A DNA stretch of 64,000 nucleotides, taken from NCBI RefSeq assembly GCF_025989125.1, contig NZ_JAPDNR010000001.1, forward strand, positions 6,498,087 through 6,562,086, given 5' to 3'. Under the pieces are notes generated by a model, which saw only the letters and a list, made by a program, of their open reading frames with translations, searched no databases and was not told where the DNA came from. Made by a program: the position numbers and the translations under genes. Source of the DNA: Chitinophaga nivalis (GTDB lineage: Bacteria > Bacteroidota > Bacteroidia > Chitinophagales > Chitinophagaceae). Shown one piece after another: positions 15,523-25,924 of the stretch; position 1 is the stretch's first letter; each line of letters opens with the position of its first letter.

Positions 15523-17513
15523 TATGTCAATTGTGCTATTTTATCTATTTGTTGTTCGGAATTTTCAACCTGTGGCGTACCGAGCTGTTTACGAGCCTCC
15601 GCCTCGGATATTCCAAATCTATCAGCAATCAAAGCAACTGCCGCCTCTAAATCGTACAATCCTGATGCAACTGCTTTAGCTATTTCAATCATACCAGTTA
15701 GACCACCCACTGTATATTTAAGATCTCCAGCTGTTGCTCCATCCGCCCCACCGGTCATAAGACTCTTATTAATATCCTCTTTGGCACTATTTGATACGAT
15801 GACTTCCTTCGCATATTTATTAATGATGCTTTTTTTAGATTTTATATCCATAGATTGGAACGACTTATTCTCATGCATAGCTCGACGAACAAATTGCTGT
15901 ATATTTGAACTAATAACATAATCCTCGAGTGTTATACCATTATTGCTCAATCTGGACATTTTATCATCCTCTGTGGCATTAGGAAAGGGATCTAACAGAA
16001 ATACATTTAATAGTTCGTCTTTAACAGCAGTGTTAGTATAAAACTTCTTATTTGCATAATCAATCTGCATCTGGTTAAGAATAACCGGATTGATCCCTGA
16101 TTTAATAACCTGGGTTATTTCTGCCAGAAGGAAGGAAGATGAAAGCAAATCGAATCTTTCTGGTACCGCTATTCCTGGCAACATCTTTTTTCTCAAGAAA
16201 TTGTTCGGAATAGAGTCCATATATCGATAGTCATTTATTATCATATAGTTCCAGTCCATGTTTGCCACTAAATCCTCTGCTACGGAGTTTACGAAATTAT
16301 TCAACTCATCTTTATCTACCTCTTTGGCTATACCACTTTGCCCCAATGGTGTTTCCGCAAGAAATTCCATATTAATAGCAGAAAGTGCTTCTCTAATTTG
16401 ATCTTTAACTAAAGAGCCTATCCTGTCTACCATCAAAGCAACATCAGTTTTCTGAATGTATCCAGCTGGCGGAGTAGGTATTGGAGATCCCCCCTCCAAA
16501 TTATTTTGTGGCCTTAGTACGATGTTTGAGTATGGCGATGTTTGGATGTATCCCACTCCGTTACATTGGTCACATGAGCATTTGTCCAAACCTCTGGTTA
16601 TATTCCCGCTACCCTTACAATGTCGGCATTCTGTTTGCGAAAAAATCCATTTATCTGAATGGACATGTTGAACAATTTCAGCCTGCAGGTCTGAATAGAT
16701 CCTTACCGCTTCGTCAAGACGAGGTACCATGCTTTGTATGCGGGACTTGTAAATGAAATTGTCTCCCATTCCCTTGAAAAACACCCCACCTAGACGACGA
16801 ATGGGTGCATATCCAAGCCCATGTTCATATACAAATTGCATTGACATCCCCCCAAGCCTATCAATTTGCACCCACTTTTGAACAAAAAGAGCATCTACAT
16901 AATAAACAACCTTACCATCATGGTTGTAGGTACCATCTTTATCTATATAGGCATATGTGTCAGTTGAAAGCAAAACTGCGTAATCGTCCATTCGATAATC
17001 AAGCACCTGATCCGAATTAAAAATGTAAGTAAATGGCTTTTTGTAATCTGTGGATCTTACATCAAACATGTTAATTGGCCAGGAAGCCTGTATTGCGTTG
17101 GCATCAATTAGCAATGCTTTCAGAAGTACAGAAAATGCCCAGTTCGTAACGCTTTTAAAAAAGGGGTAGTTATGCTCACAATATTCCTGCAGCGTTTCTT
17201 CTGGCCTTACAATTGCAGGGATATTTTCATTATTGTATGAAATAGACCAATCTGTTGACCTTCTAATCTTTGATAGAGAGGTGATAACCTTACTGATAAC
17301 TGGTTCCGTGATAGGCACATATATTTTCTCCCGGTATTCCTTAATCCTTTCACTTTCTGATGGCCTTCTATCTTCGATAATGTTCTTAGGCATATCTCCA
17401 TCAGCATGAACCCTTAATTTTTCATAAAGATCCACTGTCTCATCATAGGAAATATTCTTTGCTCTTCTCTTTACGTAGTTTTCAATTACTTCGGGTGTCA
17501 CATTAATCGGCAT
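15522..17513 (-). CDS. Portal protein with an inserted DnaJ-type zinc-finger motif
   Basis: 663 residues, the size of portal proteins, located before the head morphogenesis gene. About residues 296-325 carry CRHCKGSG then CSCDQCNGVG, that is CxxCxGxG repeats like the zinc-binding modules of DnaJ (encoded near 16540-16625). The rest has the alternating helix/strand pattern of the portal stem and wing, ending with helical EARKQL and acidic tail. Portals form the dodecameric DNA entry ring. The zinc ribbon is an unusual addition and may form a distinct wing/clip domain. Confidence 0.75.
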   Translation of the reverse strand: MPINVTPEVIENYVKRRAKNISYDETVDLYEKLRVHADGDMPKNIIEDRRPSESERIKEYREKIYVPITEPVISKVITSLSKIRRSTDWSISYNNENIPAIVRPEETLQEYCEHNYPFFKSVTNWAFSVLLKALLIDANAIQASWPINMFDVRSTDYKKPFTYIFNSDQVLDYRMDDYAVLLSTDTYAYIDKDGTYNHDGKVVYYVDALFVQKWVQIDRLGGMSMQFVYEHGLGYAPIRRLGGVFFKGMGDNFIYKSRIQSMVPRLDEAVRIYSDLQAEIVQHVHSDKWIFSQTECRHCKGSGNITRGLDKCSCDQCNGVGYIQTSPYSNIVLRPQNNLEGGSPIPTPPAGYIQKTDVALMVDRIGSLVKDQIREALSAINMEFLAETPLGQSGIAKEVDKDELNNFVNSVAEDLVANMDWNYMIINDYRYMDSIPNNFLRKKMLPGIAVPERFDLLSSSFLLAEITQVIKSGINPVILNQMQIDYANKKFYTNTAVKDELLNVFLLDPFPNATEDDKMSRLSNNGITLEDYVISSNIQQFVRRAMHENKSFQSMDIKSKKSIINKYAKEVIVSNSAKEDINKSLMTGGADGATAGDLKYTVGGLTGMIEIAKAVASGLYDLEAAVALIADRFGISEAEARKQLGTPQVENSEQQIDKIAQLT

Positions 17514-17515
17514 AG

Positions 17516-18340
17516 CTAGTATTTTACTCTTTCCGGTAAGTAGCTGCGTTTATCACGCACTTTGTATGGTTCTGATATGCCCATTATTTTAGAGTAATAA
17601 CTGACTAGGTTATTATAATGGGCCTTACCATATTCTGGTACAACATTTCCTCCTATACTATAAGCATAAAAAGGAAGTTCATACGGTTGCATATGGCGAT
17701 ACTTCTTATCTCGAAGATACCAGTATACTGGCAACCAATTTTCCTGATGAGGAAGCATGCCGGTCTGTAAGCTTGCAATAATAAATGCCAATTCATCAGG
17801 CATATGAGAACCAGCGAATGGCATAGTTTTAATCTTTGGCCTACTGTATGCAGACTTTACTTTCCTGAAAAAGTCCTTTGTCTTTTGATTCTTTTCAAAG
17901 TACAAGCACTCACTATAAAACACATACATAGGATGAGTATCGCCAGTAACTTTTCTAACCTCTGCAGGATCAGCCCATAAACACTTCTCCTCCTGCCCTT
18001 GATTCATTATAGCAAAATCTACACCTGAAAGAGTAGAAAACAGGTCACTTACTTTTTTATTTACAAGGAATATCATGTCAACATCCAAATATAATGTCTT
18101 GTCAAATGGAGACAACTCATATAACTCTGTTTTGCTTTTAATAAAATCTTTCTTATCACCATGGTGATACTTTTGCTGAGAGTTGAACAAACTTGCTTCC
18201 TCTCTTCCTAAGTTAAAATATCCCCCATCATGCACCAGATGAATAAGGCAATTGTCATTTGCTTTAATAGATGCAGCCAAATTAACTGCCATTTTCAGGT
18301 AGTTCTCGTGTCCTAAGGCAATCATCATCACACCACCCAT
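17516..18340 (-). CDS. GT-A-type glycosyltransferase embedded in the structural operon
   Basis: 274 residues. The N-terminal nucleotide-sugar-binding half contains YLDVDMIF, with the DxD metal motif at D86 and D88; C-terminal HMPDELAF and NWLPVYWY fit GT8-like retaining transferases. No membrane segment, so it acts in the cytoplasm. It lies between tail tip and portal genes (overlap 13 bp upstream, 2-bp gap downstream), so it is co-expressed with virion proteins. Its likely target is either a virion protein or a host glycan precursor; which one is not shown. Confidence 0.7.
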   Translation of the reverse strand: MGGVMMIALGHENYLKMAVNLAASIKANDNCLIHLVHDGGYFNLGREEASLFNSQQKYHHGDKKDFIKSKTELYELSPFDKTLYLDVDMIFLVNKKVSDLFSTLSGVDFAIMNQGQEEKCLWADPAEVRKVTGDTHPMYVFYSECLYFEKNQKTKDFFRKVKSAYSRPKIKTMPFAGSHMPDELAFIIASLQTGMLPHQENWLPVYWYLRDKKYRHMQPYELPFYAYSIGGNVVPEYGKAHYNNLVSYYSKIMGISEPYKVRDKRSYLPERVKY

Positions 18341-19692
18341 ATCGCAATACGTTCTTTATCTCCAACCGCCGGTACAAATATTACTGTGCCGGTTGTTGAA
18401 TTGTGAGAAAATCTATTTTCACCAACTGAATATTGTATTATTCCCTCTCGGTAAATCTCCAGTATTGATACGTTTTTCAAGTTATCATCTTGATAAATAC
18501 TTTCATCTACACCTATTTTAGGTGTGGGGACCTGAAATTCAACATGATATCTTTCAGGGCATGGTTCTGAAATATTCCCATCACATTCTTCTATTACCTC
18601 TACACCACAATTAAATCCACAATTATTGTTTAAGTTATGGTGGCTAAAGTCCTGTATTTTGAATGTAGCAGGAGATAAGGCAGTATTAAAGTCGGCATAA
18701 TCGACAGTCAAATCACCCTGCTGAATCATCCTACTATTGACCCCACTATAAGCATTTTCAATAGTCAATATATCACTCTTTAGTGCTACAACCAACCTAT
18801 CATGTTGCTCTTCACTCAAATAAGCAACCGACCCCTCCCACTCTTTGTCTATTATAGTGGAAAGTCTCCCTTTGCCCCCATCTGATTTCCTATAAATATT
18901 TTCTGTTGATATGCGTTGTGGCTTTCGAAGATAAAATGGTAGCCACAACATATTCTCCGTAAATTTGATTGTCTCATCAAAATATGATACATACTTGAAC
19001 CCATATCCATTCTCCTCATTATAATATGTTACTTTGGTCATGTAGCATTTATCAGTTTCGCGATAAAACAAATTGCTGCATGCAATAGCCTGTTTAGCGG
19101 CATCTAATATGCAATACCTAAAACACTCTCCGGGCGAGACAACTCCTGACATTGAAACAGTGGGAAAATCTACATATCCATATCCATAAAATAATTCTAT
19201 CCCAATTGTCTTTGTTACAACTTCTCCGTTATACAAAACAGGAATACCATATATCTCAGGCATTTCACAGCAGCTAAAAAAATCAAAATTGTAAATACTT
19301 GTTTCATAATAATTGCTTAATATTTCGAAAAACGAAGTAGTATCGTATGTACCAGCAGGGATCTTCGGCTGCGAACCGGAAGGAGTGTAATCTGCGATGG
19401 TAATAGGGAAATAAGCTGCTACTACTTCCCCTGATTCGTCCATAAATTTGTATCTTGGACATATAGGCTGTACAGGTTTATTTATGTCCAAAATTAAGTC
19501 GCATTCATCTGAACAAATCCCCATGTAAAATTGAGTAGTACTTGGCAGTAGATCTGTATCACTAACCTTGAATTGAAATTTAATAGAAAAGTTATCACAA
19601 ATAGGCAACTTTGCTTGCCTTGTGTTGCCGGAACAATCATTTCCCTGTTCGGAAAATTGTATAAAGCTGTTATATGCAGATTCTATTATCAT
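18328..19692 (-). CDS. Tail tip / distal structural protein
   Basis: 454 residues from ATG 19692, which overlaps the upstream stop as TAATG, a sign of translational coupling (a start at 19713 would overlap the previous gene further). Beta-rich, Cys-containing, with a C-terminal segment (ILEIYREGIIQYSVGENRF then VIFVPA) shared with the small protein at 8692-8916. Position after the large tail protein suggests a baseplate or tail-tip component. Confidence 0.6.
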   Translation of the reverse strand: MIIESAYNSFIQFSEQGNDCSGNTRQAKLPICDNFSIKFQFKVSDTDLLPSTTQFYMGICSDECDLILDINKPVQPICPRYKFMDESGEVVAAYFPITIADYTPSGSQPKIPAGTYDTTSFFEILSNYYETSIYNFDFFSCCEMPEIYGIPVLYNGEVVTKTIGIELFYGYGYVDFPTVSMSGVVSPGECFRYCILDAAKQAIACSNLFYRETDKCYMTKVTYYNEENGYGFKYVSYFDETIKFTENMLWLPFYLRKPQRISTENIYRKSDGGKGRLSTIIDKEWEGSVAYLSEEQHDRLVVALKSDILTIENAYSGVNSRMIQQGDLTVDYADFNTALSPATFKIQDFSHHNLNNNCGFNCGVEVIEECDGNISEPCPERYHVEFQVPTPKIGVDESIYQDDNLKNVSILEIYREGIIQYSVGENRFSHNSTTGTVIFVPAVGDKERIAIWVV

Positions 19693-22595
19693 TACAATTG
19701 ATTTAAAGTCCATGTCTCATTAGCACCCTTCTGTATAATAACAGCGTATTCTGAAATAATATCATAAATGGTTACAGATAATAGGGATCCTGTACTACTT
19801 GTATCCCCATAAGCCTTGGAGCTTGATTCTATATTTTGCCCATTTACCGCTGAAATGTGTCCATCCGGTGGAACAGGATTAGGATTTATCGTCCCAGGGA
19901 ATCCATTGCAGAATCCACCAGAATAACATTGGCCAAACTTGAAAGAAATATTTTGGTTAAAAATACCGCCAACGGGTGTTGCATGGATCACTGCAGTCTT
20001 GTTACCACCTGGCTGGAAAGGACCATACCATGACATATACAACAATATTGTAAGCTGCGGAGCGGGTACTTCAAATGTTTGCACGCCATATATACCCACT
20101 TCCCCATTATCACAATATGGGATTACTATTAATTGGTATGACCCAGGAATAAGTGCATTGATAGTAAATGGATGTGAAGTCGTTGCGCCACTCAAAACAG
20201 TAGCCCCATCTTTATTCAATACATATTCCCAATAAGCAGCACCTGGTGTACTATCTGTAAAATCAACTATTGCATTATTATTCGCATCTATCACCACTTC
20301 TATATCAACTACAGAAGTATTACAAGGTTCAGGCTCAGGTGGAGCTGGCAACTGAATATCATTCTTTGGTATAACTACAATAGTCGCATCTCCGGTATTA
20401 GGTTTATATGTTATTGATTTAATCCATCCTGTAACCTCCCTTCCGTTGCAACGAATACCCACCTCTTTTCTTCTTAATGTGGATTCTGATTTTATTTTCT
20501 TGAATAAATTGTAATTTAATGGATGATCAAAAGTAATTAATTCAGGAAAAGTAATAGGCTTTGCATCATCCAGATTTACAAAATCCACTATTTCAATATC
20601 ATCTGATTCTCCAATGACACCTCCTTCTATACTACAGGCATTTGTTGCATATTTCGCTATGTAGTTGGCTTCGCCTGATGAAAATATCAATTTTGAATCT
20701 GAACGCAATTGTCGCAATGCCTGTATGACATAACTAAACCATCTCATTGCTAGCCTTGATGGACTTATCAAAGCATTGTAACTCGTGGAAGGATCAATGA
20801 TATTTTCATATCCTGATGCATTTTCAGAGAACTGGGTTACATGATAGTTGCCAGGGCTATCAAACGTCAAGCAAAATCCAAATGAGTCATTATCATATTG
20901 GTAGTCCGCTGTTGTTTTATCCTGCCGTCTTGTTATTTCAATAGTATATGGACTGCAGATAATATCTGTAGACAATGATAGTTCATTGGTTATCGAATTA
21001 ATACCTATTCTATAGGTACGCTTTGTCATATATTCATCCAGTCCAGTTGTTTCATTTGCTTGCCACTTGTTGTAACCTACAGTTAATTTATTGTAAGCTC
21101 TAGAGTTATCTGCTGATCTATCTATTTTCGCAGGGTTAAACCAAATGCCCACACCATTCTGATAAAAATACTTCCAATCCTCAAAACGCAATCTATTATA
21201 ACCAGGCCGATTTACGTCGGGCTCAACATCCATACCAATATTCCATAACGATTTCTGTTGATCAAACAGCTGTTTTAATGATATGAATTGACCTGGCTGG
21301 GTACCATCAGATAGCATCTTCCTTCTAATATTCAGACCATTGGTTATGGCAAATAACCCCGGACAGGGATTATTGGCAATTGCATACGGTTGCGAGTCTA
21401 TTCGACCAAATGTTTCACTATAGAATTTTATCCTGTTATTGGTAATAGACTCTACAACCCTACTGGCCGCTTCATTTATCATGAAAACCTTGGATTCTGT
21501 CTCCTCGCAAGAGTTAACAGTTGAAAAGCTAACTTCTGTTTCTTTATCAATTCCAAATGTTAATTGCTGCATTGAGGCTGATGATGTTTTTATGTACGTA
21601 ATAAACATGTATACCCATACAATGTAACTTGGCTGCACACTGATAGTTAGATCTGCACTATAATCGAATGTATTTATATGCGTCACTTGGCTACTTTCAT
21701 ATCCAACTAAATTTTGCTGGTACACAAATGCTCCATCTGATTGACTCGGTCCCGCATAAACATTTAGTGTCAAAGCAACAACCCTACTTGCGAAGGTTGA
21801 ATCAACTAAACTTCCTTTGACTCTTAAACGCATTTTCACGCTATTTGAAACACATTTCAAATCACCTTGCGGATTTATGTATATAAAAGCATTGGGAGGA
21901 GGAATATTGGGATCCCCTATTCGCCCATTGGGGTCAAAATTCGGTCCAGTTGGAAGATCGGTGGAATTAATATCTACTTTTGGTTGCACAGTAAAATATG
22001 GTAGTATATTCCCTTGTACGGTTCCGGTAGTACCTGCTGGTGAGATATTCCCCCATGGAGAATAAATTAGTAAGTCAAAGCTACTATTTTGCTCATTTTT
22101 CCCTTCACTTATTTGAAGCAGGCCCCTGGCTGGCACTTCAATATTGAAGTTTAGGCCAGGATAATCCTGGAGCACAGTAGTTTGATCAAACGCTTTGTTA
22201 CTTAAAAGGTTAACCTGTTGTTCATAGTTATTCCTCAATAACATAACATCCGTTGTATCTTCTAACCCTATGATAACTGAGCATTCTACACCACATGTAT
22301 CTTTGTATTCAGGGAATCGTAGACGTCCAGTGTAAAACAAATCAAACTCAGAATCTTCTGAACATTGAAAATAAACCCGCAGACCCATATCACCATTGAA
22401 GCCATACATTTCCCATTCTTCTTTAATAACCTCAGCACCCTGGCCAACAAATTGAAGGGAATTAAACGTATAACCAAAGAATACACCATGCCAATTCATA
22501 TCACGAGTGATATCAATTGTAACATCGGACCAATCTACTGGCTCTTGTATCTCCATATCAATGCCCTCTCTGTTTGTCAGGATGAATTTCCACAT
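19692..22595 (-). CDS. Large tail-tip protein (candidate tail hub)
   Basis: 967 residues, starting one base within the tape-measure stop region. N-terminal part (EPVDWSDVTIDITRDMNWHG) is typical of the first structural protein after the tape measure in Bacteroidetes siphophages. The C-terminal third has a fibronectin-III-like stretch (SVVDIEVVIDANNNAIVDF, then ATTSHPFTINALIPGSYQL). Likely forms the tail tip or receptor-interacting baseplate hub. Confidence 0.65.
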   Translation of the reverse strand: MWKFILTNREGIDMEIQEPVDWSDVTIDITRDMNWHGVFFGYTFNSLQFVGQGAEVIKEEWEMYGFNGDMGLRVYFQCSEDSEFDLFYTGRLRFPEYKDTCGVECSVIIGLEDTTDVMLLRNNYEQQVNLLSNKAFDQTTVLQDYPGLNFNIEVPARGLLQISEGKNEQNSSFDLLIYSPWGNISPAGTTGTVQGNILPYFTVQPKVDINSTDLPTGPNFDPNGRIGDPNIPPPNAFIYINPQGDLKCVSNSVKMRLRVKGSLVDSTFASRVVALTLNVYAGPSQSDGAFVYQQNLVGYESSQVTHINTFDYSADLTISVQPSYIVWVYMFITYIKTSSASMQQLTFGIDKETEVSFSTVNSCEETESKVFMINEAASRVVESITNNRIKFYSETFGRIDSQPYAIANNPCPGLFAITNGLNIRRKMLSDGTQPGQFISLKQLFDQQKSLWNIGMDVEPDVNRPGYNRLRFEDWKYFYQNGVGIWFNPAKIDRSADNSRAYNKLTVGYNKWQANETTGLDEYMTKRTYRIGINSITNELSLSTDIICSPYTIEITRRQDKTTADYQYDNDSFGFCLTFDSPGNYHVTQFSENASGYENIIDPSTSYNALISPSRLAMRWFSYVIQALRQLRSDSKLIFSSGEANYIAKYATNACSIEGGVIGESDDIEIVDFVNLDDAKPITFPELITFDHPLNYNLFKKIKSESTLRRKEVGIRCNGREVTGWIKSITYKPNTGDATIVVIPKNDIQLPAPPEPEPCNTSVVDIEVVIDANNNAIVDFTDSTPGAAYWEYVLNKDGATVLSGATTSHPFTINALIPGSYQLIVIPYCDNGEVGIYGVQTFEVPAPQLTILLYMSWYGPFQPGGNKTAVIHATPVGGIFNQNISFKFGQCYSGGFCNGFPGTINPNPVPPDGHISAVNGQNIESSSKAYGDTSSTGSLLSVTIYDIISEYAVIIQKGANETWTLNQL

Positions 22596-25500
22596 TAGCT
22601 TTTGTATCTGTGTTTTATGAAATCTCTTCTATTCAAAATGGACGCCTGGTGAGACGTAAAACCATTTTGATCAAAAAAATTATATGTTAAGGGTAATTTA
22701 CCTATCTCATTCCCTATGATAGCACCCATTTTTTGATAATCTATTTTATGCCCGTTTATTGTTTCATTTGTTTGCCCTTCTAAGTATGGCATGGGTATAT
22801 TATACCTGCTTAATATCTTCGATGTTTCTGGTGCAGTAATAACCTTAGACCCACGGGCCAAATTAACTATTGAAGGCTTATCTACATACGACCATTTACC
22901 TTTTTGATAAATCAGTTCTGGCCCCTCCTCGGCAACAATAGAATTTCCGCCGATGGCGTTTTTGGTACCCTTAGCATATGCCGGCAATGGACGACTTGCA
23001 ATCGCAGCAATCTGGGCTACCGCTTGTGCAATTATCAATGCAATAAATGCCGGCTTAGCGACAAATGGTATAGTCTGGTCTTTTAGAACCGATAAAACTG
23101 CTAAAGATTGCGCAATGGTCGCTTGGAATATTGCAGCCTGTTTATCCTGTTGCGCTTGACGTCTTTTTAGAGCCCGGACCTTAAGGTCATATTGTTCCTG
23201 CGAAATCAATCCTTTTTTCAACTGGTTGTCCAAATCTGCTATTTCTGCATCTGTCCTGTTTTTTGAAAATTCCACAAGAGAGTTGGCAATAGAAGCAGCA
23301 GCCTGTAGGCGCTGCCTATCTAACTCCTCCCTTAAAAGCTTTTCATCTAATAGTCTCTGTTTTTCGGCTTCAAATCCTTCATTACGTAACCTTGATTTTT
23401 CATTAAATAAGTCTTGTTCAAACTTTAATTGTTTTTCAAAACTATCCCTTCGTTCACTTATCAACACTTCATCGTGAAGGCCTTCTGCTGTTTCTAATTC
23501 TTTGAAAAGATTCAACCTTAAATTTCTAACAGCTTCATTTGCCTGAGCCGTTATTAAGGTTTGCTGCTCTTTAGATTTTCCAAGCCTATCTCGTTCTGCC
23601 TCCAGAAGTATTACAGAGGTTTCGGCCTCAAGCTTTTTAAACAAGTCTCTCTGAACAATCGCAAATGACTGTGCCAATGCAATTTTATCATTGTGCGACC
23701 TCAGTGCTGATTCTTGGTTAATTTGTCTTATTTTAGCCTCATTCTCGGCCACTATTTTTTGCCTTTCACCCGCAGTCAATGATTCCTGTGATAACTGTTC
23801 CCTCTGCTGCGCTCTAATTGCTTCTATCATTGCGCTGCTTTCTGCTGCACTATCTTTTTTAGCATTTGCAATCCTAGCTTCGGCAAAAGCTGTAGCTGAT
23901 TTCAAAGATTCGTCTTGTGTTTGTTTTTGAATCTGTAGGGCTGCTATTTTACCTTGATTATTTAGCTCATTCAGCCTCTTTGTGTCCTCTTCTATTTGCT
24001 TATTTATTGCAATTATTTGATCACCAGTAAGCTTTTCGTTCTTAAATCTCAGCTGATTTAAAGTAATATTTGCAGCTAAATCTTCTGCCTGCCGGCGCCT
24101 AGCATCCTGCTGTATTCTAGACAATTCAGACTCAAGTGCTCCGGCCTGCCTGGCCTGAGCTGATAATAAGTCTGCACTTTGTTGATATGATTCCGCATTT
24201 CTTTTTATAATTTCATTCTGGAACTCTAAAACTTTATTCAAGTCTTCTAATGCCTCAGCAGCATCATCAGAACTATGAGTAAGTGCCAATAAACCAGTAG
24301 CTAAAGCAGCGATACCTATTAAAACAATGGTTGCTGGATTTGCAGCCATAACTGCATTTAGTACTTTCTGTGCTGCAATTGCAGCATACCTAATAATAAT
24401 ATTCCTGCTTTCTGTAGCACTTTGTAACTGTGTCTGAACAATCGCTAATTTTTGCTGAGCGAGTACGACGGCTGTCACAATTGCTGTCTGTTGTTGGAGC
24501 GTATTTTCAATTTCTTGCAGACCGGTCAATATCGCCATCGCTGAGTTAACTCCTAAGATAGCTTTTTGCAAATCCTCATCCTCTGCACCTAATATAGCTG
24601 TAGCACCTTCCGCCACCGAAAATGCCGCTGCTATACCTTGCGCGCCTTGTATAGCGGCATCAAACGCAAATGTATCAGACGCTAACGCCTTAATGCGAGC
24701 CTGCGTATCACCAATTTGATCCTCCAACTTACCAGCAGCAACAGCCATGTTTTGGAAAACCTCTGTACTTTCCAAGCCAGCATCCTCTAATTGAGATAAT
24801 GTTTCCTTATATTGCCTGAGCTGCCCTCTAAGTGATCCAGCTGTCTTTTCAAGCCTTTCTGCAGATATTTTTGTTGCATCAAGTTCTTTTTTTAGTTTAT
24901 CAAATTCAGGGCTATCAGCAGAAACGTTTTTCAGCTGATTGGTTAGTTGTTTAATTTTATCAGAAAATTTCGATACTGTTTCTACTGGTGGAAGAAACTT
25001 ATTTGCATTGGCATTATCCAGTAATTGAGAAACTTCATTTATATCACGAGTTACTGACTCCAGACCTTCCTGATATTGTTTTATTAGTTCTGGATTTAAT
25101 GTTGATTTTTGAGCTGATTTAAGAAGCCCCTCAGTTTTTATCAACTCATCCAATGTCTTTTCAAGTTGCTCAACAGATAATTTTGTAAAATCAACTTTTT
25201 GGGCGTCCTTGGAAAAATCACTAAATGAAGCATGAAGCACATCAGCAGATGAAGCAACATCAGAAATGCTATCCGCAACTTCGGTCAGGCTATCCTCAAT
25301 AACAGATACATCTCCATTATCCTTCAAACTGGAAAGTGAGGCAGTTAATTCATTTATTTTTGTGGAGGAGCCGGACGCTATATCAGCGCTTTTCTGGGTT
25401 ACTGTACCTAACTGAGTTATTTTTTGAGTAAGAGCCCCACCTACAATACTTTCAGTAAGACCATTTATTGCAGCAATCAGCTTGTCTATTTGTGGGATGG

Positions 25501-25663
25501 ATCCAGATAGTACCTTTTGTTGTTCAGCAAAAGCTTTGTTTGACTGGATAAACTTTTTAGCAGTAGCCTCATCTACTCCGCCTAAAGCACTAATTGTCTC
25601 AATGGCACTAGGAATAGAACTTACATCAGGCTCTATTGGTATTATTATTGGTTTTACTGCCAT
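22595..25663 (-). CDS. Tape measure protein
   Basis: 1022 residues. Long helical/coiled-coil regions (about residues 150-330 and 480-860), a hydrophobic middle (about 380-470, with AAMAANPATIVLIGIAALATG-type helix) and a second hydrophobic segment near 880-930. The late part has A-E-E-G-P-E-L-I-Y, a motif common at the end of tape measure proteins. Length sets tail length; 1022 residues would predict a tail of roughly 150 nm by the usual rule. It follows the frameshifted tail chaperone, as expected. Confidence 0.9.
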   Translation of the reverse strand: MAVKPIIIPIEPDVSSIPSAIETISALGGVDEATAKKFIQSNKAFAEQQKVLSGSIPQIDKLIAAINGLTESIVGGALTQKITQLGTVTQKSADIASGSSTKINELTASLSSLKDNGDVSVIEDSLTEVADSISDVASSADVLHASFSDFSKDAQKVDFTKLSVEQLEKTLDELIKTEGLLKSAQKSTLNPELIKQYQEGLESVTRDINEVSQLLDNANANKFLPPVETVSKFSDKIKQLTNQLKNVSADSPEFDKLKKELDATKISAERLEKTAGSLRGQLRQYKETLSQLEDAGLESTEVFQNMAVAAGKLEDQIGDTQARIKALASDTFAFDAAIQGAQGIAAAFSVAEGATAILGAEDEDLQKAILGVNSAMAILTGLQEIENTLQQQTAIVTAVVLAQQKLAIVQTQLQSATESRNIIIRYAAIAAQKVLNAVMAANPATIVLIGIAALATGLLALTHSSDDAAEALEDLNKVLEFQNEIIKRNAESYQQSADLLSAQARQAGALESELSRIQQDARRRQAEDLAANITLNQLRFKNEKLTGDQIIAINKQIEEDTKRLNELNNQGKIAALQIQKQTQDESLKSATAFAEARIANAKKDSAAESSAMIEAIRAQQREQLSQESLTAGERQKIVAENEAKIRQINQESALRSHNDKIALAQSFAIVQRDLFKKLEAETSVILLEAERDRLGKSKEQQTLITAQANEAVRNLRLNLFKELETAEGLHDEVLISERRDSFEKQLKFEQDLFNEKSRLRNEGFEAEKQRLLDEKLLREELDRQRLQAAASIANSLVEFSKNRTDAEIADLDNQLKKGLISQEQYDLKVRALKRRQAQQDKQAAIFQATIAQSLAVLSVLKDQTIPFVAKPAFIALIIAQAVAQIAAIASRPLPAYAKGTKNAIGGNSIVAEEGPELIYQKGKWSYVDKPSIVNLARGSKVITAPETSKILSRYNIPMPYLEGQTNETINGHKIDYQKMGAIIGNEIGKLPLTYNFFDQNGFTSHQASILNRRDFIKHRYKS

Positions 25664-25924
25664 GTTTCTTCTGCAAATGGCTTAACGCCTCATAAAATTC
25701 ATAAAGTGTCAGCTTCTGCAGCTCTTTTCTACGGGCATGGTCCCCACCAGTCAATGCGAGTTCTTGAAAAACCCTGTCCTCTTCTAACTTGTTTATAATA
25801 TCGATGAAATGTCTTTCTGGTGTTGGCTTGACAATGCCCGTGTCACTTCGAAATATGTTTCCAAATTGGGCTCCAAATCTTTTAAAAACGGAATCAATCT
25901 GCGAAGCGGCTCTGAAAAAAAAAA
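25626..25924 (-). CDS. T-like extension of the tail chaperone, reached by -1 frameshift
   Basis: In the -1 frame the sequence is open from the T10 run (25924-25915) to TGA at 25626-25628, inside the start of the tape measure gene. Slipping -1 on T-TTT-TTT gives a 244-residue fusion with the upstream 26359 frame; the added part includes RSDTGIVKPTPERHFIDIIN and LTLYEFYEALSHLQKKHG, a natural-looking acidic/helical domain. This fills the 130-bp gap that otherwise precedes the tape measure and matches the conserved G/GT arrangement of siphophages. Confidence 0.75.
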
